64,000 nucleotides of DNA. It comes from an uncultured Latescibacterota bacterium (GTDB taxonomy: Bacteria; Latescibacterota; UBA2968). Position numbers and translations under genes: made by a program. The notes under the pieces were generated by a model, which searched no databases, had not been told where the DNA came from, and worked only from the letters and a program-made list of their open reading frames with translations. The stretch covers positions 481,339 to 545,338 of the forward strand of contig OX638329.1 of NCBI GenBank assembly GCA_951812755.1, in the 5' to 3' direction. Shown piece after piece: positions 58,941 through 64,000 of the stretch; the stretch's first letter is position 1; each line of letters begins with the position of its first letter.

Positions 58941-59561
58941 ATGGCTCTGGTTCCTACAGTTCTTGAACAAACTGGGCGTGGTGAGCGCGCTTATGACATT
59001 TTTTCGCGGCTGTTGCGCGATAATATTATTTTTATTGGTACGCCGATCAACGATACGATTGCCAATCTGGTGATTGCTCAGATGTTGTTTTGCACGTCTG
59101 AAACACCTGAGAAACCGATTCGGCTGTATATCAATTCTCCCGGCGGTAGTATTACGGCGGGTTTGGCTATTTACGATACGATGCAATACGTGCCCAATGA
59201 TGTTGAAACGCTTTGTGTGGGTCAGGCTTTTTCACTCGGTGCCGTGCTTCTTGCAGGGGGCACAAAGGGGCAGCGACGCGCATTGCCAAATTCGCGCATT
59301 TTGCTGCATCAACCCATTGGTGGTGCAGGCGGTCAGGCTTCGGATATCGAACGACACGCCGAAGAAATTTTGCAATATCGCGACCGTTTGAACGCCATTT
59401 TATCCGAATGCACGGGTCAGCCGATTGAGCGCATAGAAAAGGATGCAGACCGCGATTTCTTTATGTCGGCTGAAGAGTCAAAGGAATACGGCCTGATTGA
59501 CGAAGTGCTCAGTCCCGAGAGTTCCAATTCCACCCCCGATATCGACGAAGCTATGTCATGA
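58941..59561 (+). CDS. clpP: ClpP protease subunit
   Basis: 206-residue serine peptidase forming the tetradecameric barrel of ClpXP/ClpAP. Catalytic Ser in [14 protein letters not shown] near residue 97, His in [10 protein letters not shown] near 122 and Asp in [13 protein letters not shown] near 171. The oxyanion block [20 protein letters not shown] is intact. Usual Ala/Ser-Met around the nucleophile is Phe-Ser-Leu. A weak ribosome site precedes the ATG. Followed 14 bases later by clpX. Confidence 0.95.
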   Translation: MALVPTVLEQTGRGERAYDIFSRLLRDNIIFIGTPINDTIANLVIAQMLFCTSETPEKPIRLYINSPGGSITAGLAIYDTMQYVPNDVETLCVGQAFSLGAVLLAGGTKGQRRALPNSRILLHQPIGGAGGQASDIERHAEEILQYRDRLNAILSECTGQPIERIEKDADRDFFMSAEESKEYGLIDEVLSPESSNSTPDIDEAMS

Positions 59562-59575
59562 GGAAGTAGGGCGTT

Positions 59576-60823
59576 ATGAAGCGACGGACTTCCAGAGCAG
59601 AAATTCGCTGTTCTTTTTGTGGCAAGAGTGCCGATCAGGTCGATAAGATCGTCACTGGCCCGAGCGTGAATATTTGCAGTGAGTGTATCAAGCTTTGCAA
59701 TGAGGTTTTGCGAGAGGATGATCTCAAAAAACCCGTGACGCTTCACAAGGGGTTGCCCAAGCCGCAAGAAATTAAGGACCGTCTCGACGATTATGTGATC
59801 GGTCAAGAGCGCGCCAAGCGCGTTCTTTCGGTTGCGGTGTATAATCATTACAAGCGCATTCGGTCCAATCAGTCTGCAGATGATGTGGAACTCGACAAGA
59901 GCAATATTTTGCTTATGGGACCTACGGGTACTGGCAAGACGCTTTTGGCACAAACTCTGGCGCGCATTTTACAGGTTCCATTTTCGATTGCAGATGCCAC
60001 GATTTTGACCGAAGCGGGGTATGTTGGCGAAGATGTTGAGAATATTCTGGTGCGCCTGCTTCAGGCGGCGGATTACGATGTGGCGCAGGCAGAGATGGGT
60101 ATTTTGTATTTGGATGAGGTCGATAAAATTTCTCGAAAGTCGGCCAATCCATCTATTACGCGCGATGTGTCTGGGGAAGGTGTTCAGCAGGCGTTGTTGA
60201 AAATTCTGGAAGGTACGGTGGCGAGCATTCCGCCCAAGGGGGGGCGCAAGCATCCCGAACAGCCGCTGATTCAGCTCAATACCAAAAATATTTTGTTTAT
60301 TTGTGGCGGTGCATTTGATGGTTTGGAAAGTGTTATTAGCACTCGCATCGGCAAGAAGACCATTGGCTTTGGATCCGATTCGACCGATTTGGAAAAGAAA
60401 AATGTCGGTGAGATTTTCCAGCATGGCGAGCCGGAAGATTTGATTAAGTACGGTTTGATTCCAGAACTGGTTGGGCGAATGCCCGTGATGTGTGCGCTGG
60501 GCAATCTGGACGAGGCTGCTTTGTTGCAGATTTTGACGGAACCACAAAATGCGATTACCAAGCAATATCAGAAGTTGTTCGAGCTCGATGGGGTTGAACT
60601 GACCTTTGAGGATGATGCGTTGCGCGAGGTTGTTCGCATTACGCAGGAAAAGGGTACAGGTGCGCGCGGGTTGCGGTCGGTTCTCGAAGTTGTTATGACG
60701 GATTTGATGTACGATATACCATCCGATGAGGATATAACCGAGGTCACGGTGACCTGCGATATGGTTGAAAACCGCAATAAGCCGCGTATTGAAGTTCTGG
60801 AATCCACGCAAAAACGCGCGTAA
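59576..60823 (+). CDS. clpX: ClpX ATPase, unfoldase of ClpXP
   Basis: 415 residues. N-terminal C4 zinc finger ([13 protein letters not shown] ... ICSECIKLC), Walker [12 protein letters not shown] near 114, Walker [11 protein letters not shown] near 177, the pore-loop region GYVGEDVE, sensor/arginine-finger block VGRMPV and the C-terminal [10 protein letters not shown]. Recognises tagged substrates and feeds ClpP. lon, which often follows, is not here; a terminator and engB follow instead. Confidence 0.95.
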   Translation: MKRRTSRAEIRCSFCGKSADQVDKIVTGPSVNICSECIKLCNEVLREDDLKKPVTLHKGLPKPQEIKDRLDDYVIGQERAKRVLSVAVYNHYKRIRSNQSADDVELDKSNILLMGPTGTGKTLLAQTLARILQVPFSIADATILTEAGYVGEDVENILVRLLQAADYDVAQAEMGILYLDEVDKISRKSANPSITRDVSGEGVQQALLKILEGTVASIPPKGGRKHPEQPLIQLNTKNILFICGGAFDGLESVISTRIGKKTIGFGSDSTDLEKKNVGEIFQHGEPEDLIKYGLIPELVGRMPVMCALGNLDEAALLQILTEPQNAITKQYQKLFELDGVELTFEDDALREVVRITQEKGTGARGLRSVLEVVMTDLMYDIPSDEDITEVTVTCDMVENRNKPRIEVLESTQKRA

Positions 60824-60850
60824 AAAGATAGATATTTCCCAAAGATGGGG

Positions 60851-60878
60851 AACCGGGGCCGAATTGGACCCCGGTTTT
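60851..60878 (+). terminator. Rho-independent terminator after clpX
   Basis: AACCGGGG / CCCCGGTT (with GCC-gaatt-GGA inner pairing), followed by TTCGTTTGT. Confidence 0.8.
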
Positions 60879-60985
60879 CGTTTGTGTGAAAGAAGCGAAA
60901 AGCAACCACAGATGAACACCGATAGACACAGATAAAAGGCGTGTCGTGCCTTTTCGGTGGGCGAACTGACAACTGGCTACTAATC

Positions 60986-61573
60986 ATGCAATTCCATTCT
61001 GCCGAATTTGTTACGAGTGTTGGTTTTTTGAGGCAGTTGCCCCGCGATGGGATGGCTGAGATTGCATTTGCAGGGCGTTCCAATGTGGGCAAGTCGTCGT
61101 TGCTCAATCGGCTGTTTAACCGCAAAAATTTGGCGAAGACCAGCAGTACGCCCGGCAAGACGCGAACGCTGAATTTTTACCGTGTAAACCAGGCGTATTA
61201 TTTTGTCGATTTGCCCGGTTATGGCTATGCAAAGCGCAGTTGGCAAGAGCGCCAGACGTGGGGAAAGCTGATTGAGGGGTATGTTCAGGACCGGCCTTCA
61301 ATCAGGGGATTTGTTCAGTTGATTGATGCGAGGCACGATCCGAGCCGAGATGATTTGCAGATGGTCGATTGGCTGGTACACGGCAAAAAGCCGTTTTTGG
61401 TGGTTGCCACCAAGGCCGATAAGTTGTCGGGTCATAAGCTCAAAAATCGATTGGATCAAACGCGACGCATGCTCGCTTTGCACGGTGATATTGATCTGTT
61501 GCCGTTTTCCGCTACGACGGGCCGCGGCAAGGACGCGGTTTGGCGATGGATTGGAGAGGTGCTGAATGCTTGA
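60986..61573 (+). CDS. engB: Ribosome-biogenesis GTPase EngB/YsxC
   Basis: 195 residues from MQFHSAEFVTSVG. P-loop GRSNVGKSSLLNRLF (G1), T in KTSSTPGKTRTLNFY (G2), DLPGYGYAKRS (G3), TKADKL (G4) and SATTGRG (G5). Involved in 50S subunit assembly. The last bases overlap the next ATG by eight (ATGCTTGA), so translation is coupled with the racemase-like gene. Confidence 0.93.
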   Translation: MQFHSAEFVTSVGFLRQLPRDGMAEIAFAGRSNVGKSSLLNRLFNRKNLAKTSSTPGKTRTLNFYRVNQAYYFVDLPGYGYAKRSWQERQTWGKLIEGYVQDRPSIRGFVQLIDARHDPSRDDLQMVDWLVHGKKPFLVVATKADKLSGHKLKNRLDQTRRMLALHGDIDLLPFSATTGRGKDAVWRWIGEVLNA

Positions 61574-62666
61574 CTATCGGGTAAAAAATGCCGGGGAGAT
61601 CCCCACGCCTGCGCTGTTGGTCTATAAGGAGGCGGTGGCGCATAATATTCGCGCGATTGGGGATATGATGGGTGGGTATGCGCGTTTGCGTCCGCATATT
61701 AAGACGCATAAGATGTCGCAGATTGCGCGTATGGAGATGGGTGAGGGGATTGATAAGTTTAAGTGTGCAACGCCCAAAGAGGCGGCGATGCTCGTTGCGA
61801 TTGGTGCGACCGATGTGTTGATCTCTTATCATATCGTGGGGGCAAATATCGGGCGCGTGGTCGATTTGAAGCGGTTGTATCCCGATGTCAATTTGAAAGT
61901 TATTGCGGATGATGCGGATAATATTCAGGCGTTGTCCGATGCCTGCGCTTCTGCGGATGTGAGTCTGGGTGTTATGGTGGATGTCAATACGGGGATGAAT
62001 CGCACGGGGGCATTGCCCGGCGCGCCTTCATTGGCTCTGGCGCAGCAGATTGCCCAATTGCCGGGGTTGTGTTTTGCGGGGTTGCATGTGTATGATGGGC
62101 ATGTGGGTGATTTCGATGGGGATATGCGTCAGAAGACGGCGTTTGAGTCGATTGACCGGGCTGTTGAGACCCGGTGTTTGATAGAGCGGTCCGGTATTGA
62201 GGTTGAGAAATTGGTGGCTTCGGGGTCGCCGGGTTTTGAGCATACGCAACGGGTGGATGGGGTGGATGAGGTTTCGCCGGGTACGTGGATTTTTTGGGAT
62301 ATTGGGTATAGTGATAAGTTGCAGGGTCCCTTTGAATGGGCAGCACTGGTTTTGTCCAGTGTGATCAGTACGACCCGCGCAGATCTCGTTACATTGGATG
62401 CGGGCAGTAAGGCGATTGCGCCCGATACGCCTGTGCCCCATTTTCGGGCGATGGGGTTGCCGGATGATATTGCGTTTGTGCGGCGCAATGAGGAACACCA
62501 GTTGTTGCAACTGCCGGAGGGCACACCGCGACCGCGTGTGGGCGATCAATTTTATCTGGTGCCGCGCCATGTGTGTACGACCGTGAATTTGTGGGATGAG
62601 GTGTGCGTGATTGATGAAGACGGGATGTTTGTAGAGACGTGGGCTGTGGATGCGAGAGGGCATTGA
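61566..62666 (+). CDS. D-threonine aldolase / D-serine dehydratase-like PLP enzyme
   Basis: 366 residues of the alanine-racemase-N fold. PLP Lys lies in RPHIKTHKMSQIA near residue 45; other blocks are DKFKCATPKEAAML, MVDVNTGMNRTG, GLHVYDGH and SPGTWIFWDIGY. The C-terminal metal site PRHVCTTVNLWDE (His and Cys) is characteristic of the DSD1/D-TA group, which acts on D-threo-3-hydroxy amino acids. Substrate inferred only to that level. It is followed directly by serA, so serine metabolism is a plausible link. Confidence 0.85.
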   Translation: MLDYRVKNAGEIPTPALLVYKEAVAHNIRAIGDMMGGYARLRPHIKTHKMSQIARMEMGEGIDKFKCATPKEAAMLVAIGATDVLISYHIVGANIGRVVDLKRLYPDVNLKVIADDADNIQALSDACASADVSLGVMVDVNTGMNRTGALPGAPSLALAQQIAQLPGLCFAGLHVYDGHVGDFDGDMRQKTAFESIDRAVETRCLIERSGIEVEKLVASGSPGFEHTQRVDGVDEVSPGTWIFWDIGYSDKLQGPFEWAALVLSSVISTTRADLVTLDAGSKAIAPDTPVPHFRAMGLPDDIAFVRRNEEHQLLQLPEGTPRPRVGDQFYLVPRHVCTTVNLWDEVCVIDEDGMFVETWAVDARGH

Positions 62667-64000
62667 GTGAAAATGGAAAAGGTTTTGATTGCCGATTCTC
62701 TGGCTGATGGCTGGCAGAATGTTTTTGTTTCTTCAGGTATAGAAGTCGATGTGAATACGGGTCTGTCTGAAGATGAATTGTGTGAGATTATTGGCGATTA
62801 TGCCGGGCTGATTGTGCGCAGTGCAACGGAGGTTACGCGACAGGTGGTTGAGGCGGGTGTGAATCTTCGCGCGATTGGTCGGGCGGGTGCTGGTGTGGAT
62901 AATATCGATGTGGAAGCCGCGACTGAGCGGGGGATTGTGGTGATGAATGCACCGGGCGGCAATACGATTTCTGCCGCTGAGTACGCGATGGCTATGATGA
63001 TGGCGCTGTCTCGCAATATCCCCCAGGCGACGGCATCGCTTAAAGCTGGCGAATGGGAGCGCGGCAAATACACGGGTGTTGAATTATACGGCAAGACTTT
63101 GGGTATTATTGGCGTGGGGCGCGTTGGTCAGCAGGTGGCGCGACGCGCGCATGCGTTTGGTATGACGTTGTTGGGTGCCGATCCTTTTTTGTCGGATGAT
63201 CTGGCGCGGCAGTTGCATATACAGCAGGCTTCTTACGATGAGATTTTTGCCAGATCGGATTATATTACGTTACACGCAGCGTTTACGGATCAGACCCATC
63301 ATCTCATTTCTGCATCGGCGCTTGCAAGGTGCAAAGATGGGGTGCGTATTATTAACTGTGCGCGGGGCGAACTGGTAGATGAGGAAGCACTTGATAGGGC
63401 GATTGATGCGGGTAAGGTCGCAGGGGCTGCATTGGATGTGTTTGGCGAAGAACCGCCTGCGGTTGATCATCCGCTAATTAGAAGGTCAGAAGTGGTTTCT
63501 ACGCCGCATCTGGGGGCTTCGACATTTGAGGCACAGGAAAATGTGGCGCGGCAGATTGCCATGGATTTGTGCGATGCGCTGCAGGGTAAGCCCGTTCCGA
63601 GTGGTATCAATTTGCCGCCGATTGATCCGGAATATTTCGATGCGATCAGTCCCTATTTGTCGCTGGCAGAAAAGGTGGGGTCGCTGCATGCACAACTTAT
63701 GGGCGGGCATTTGCACAGGGTGATTAATCGATATCAGGGTGTGATTCAGGAATACGCTACGGCGCCGCTTACGGCTGCGGTTTTGAAAGGTATTTTTGGA
63801 TATCAGGCTGAGGAGCCGGTGACGCTGGTCAACGCGCCTTTATGGGCGAAGGCGCGCAGTATTCGGGTTGAAGAGTCCAAGAGTAGTCACGCGGATTATA
63901 GCAATTTGATTACGATAGATGTCGAGACTTCGGAAGAGACGACATCGATTTCAGCGACGGCTTTTGGGCGCCGGGATTTGCGATTGGTTCGCATAGATGA
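62667..64000 (+). CDS. serA: D-3-phosphoglycerate dehydrogenase, 3' end outside window
   Basis: At least 444 codons; oxidises 3-phosphoglycerate, the first step of serine synthesis. GTG 62667 is preferred (GAGAGGG six bases upstream, next to the previous stop); ATG 62673 is the alternative. Substrate-binding block RSATEVTRQVVEAG; NAD fold GIIGVGRVGQQVARRA near 148; signature NCARGELVDEEAL with catalytic Arg near 236; catalytic Glu in DVFGEEPP and His in TPHLGAST near 285. After about 320 an ASB-type domain begins (YLSLAEKVGSLHAQL), so this is the long SerA type, probably with a C-terminal ACT domain beyond the window. Confidence 0.92.
   Translation, partial: MKMEKVLIADSLADGWQNVFVSSGIEVDVNTGLSEDELCEIIGDYAGLIVRSATEVTRQVVEAGVNLRAIGRAGAGVDNIDVEAATERGIVVMNAPGGNTISAAEYAMAMMMALSRNIPQATASLKAGEWERGKYTGVELYGKTLGIIGVGRVGQQVARRAHAFGMTLLGADPFLSDDLARQLHIQQASYDEIFARSDYITLHAAFTDQTHHLISASALARCKDGVRIINCARGELVDEEALDRAIDAGKVAGAALDVFGEEPPAVDHPLIRRSEVVSTPHLGASTFEAQENVARQIAMDLCDALQGKPVPSGINLPPIDPEYFDAISPYLSLAEKVGSLHAQLMGGHLHRVINRYQGVIQEYATAPLTAAVLKGIFGYQAEEPVTLVNAPLWAKARSIRVEESKSSHADYSNLITIDVETSEETTSISATAFGRRDLRLVRID

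Noticed and set aside
1-64000. tRNA, rRNA and CRISPR-Cas genes
   Set aside because: No rRNA-like stretch, no convincing cloverleaf with a CCA or T-loop consensus, and no Cas motifs were noticed on reading. A tRNA search tool could still find one missed by eye.

Overview
The window looks like a chromosomal piece of a Gram-negative, probably uncultured bacterium. Many MacB/FtsX-type permeases, phytanoyl-CoA dioxygenases, a mandelate racemase-like enzyme and an Asp/Glu-rich proteome recall candidate phyla such as Latescibacterota or Poribacteria. That placement is an inference; no rRNA or tRNA gene was seen to test it.

Region 1 (about 1-39.1 kb) is an unusual tandem array, read mostly on the minus strand. 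It contains eleven paralogous two-module FtsX/MacB-like permease genes in three operons. Each operon starts with a perfect sigma-54 promoter (GG-N10-GC) preceded by a conserved twin upstream activator site (12.8-12.9, 29.4-29.5 and 39.0-39.1 kb). Each ends with a co-oriented toxin-antitoxin (TA) type cassette behind a shared leader: an orphan HigA with a decayed HAD gene at 1.0-1.6 kb, HigB-HigA-HAD at 13.0-14.4 kb, and DUF2442-PIN at 29.6-30.9 kb. The unit [UAS, sigma-54 promoter, permease operon, leader, TA cassette, terminator] is therefore repeated three times. A UAS remnant inside the 3' end of the first complete gene suggests a fourth, lost unit. Operon 3 also encodes an ECF sigma factor. 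Operon 1 ends in an ABC exporter gene broken by an IS630 element, a MITE and a frameshift; operon 2 has a permease cut by an IS4-family element. A MazEF pair and a MazE/VapB/VapC chimera sit antiparallel inside operon 2. No intact ATPase for the permeases is present.

Region 2 (39.4-42.5 kb) holds an MFS transporter, a small coiled-coil membrane protein and an AAA-ATPase/PD-(D/E)XK protein flanked by 64-bp direct repeats. Region 3 (42.8-49.9 kb, plus strand apart from a cupin gene) is a catabolic-looking cluster: a beta-propeller protein, two PhyH dioxygenases, an enolase-superfamily enzyme, a RbsD/FucU mutarotase and a Rieske protein with a long helical tail.

Region 4 (50.1-55.3 kb) is an accessory zone. 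It has a second ECF sigma factor, intact and broken TA genes (XRE antitoxin with truncated toxin, IS3/antitoxin fusion scar, MNT-HEPN) and a truncated AlbA/RecG-like regulator. Region 5 (55.3-64 kb, plus strand) is core genome: GNAT-pdxH-pdxJ, tig-clpP-clpX, engB, a D-threonine aldolase-like enzyme and serA, which runs off the end. At least three families of short palindromic extragenic repeats are scattered between genes and are nested in places.
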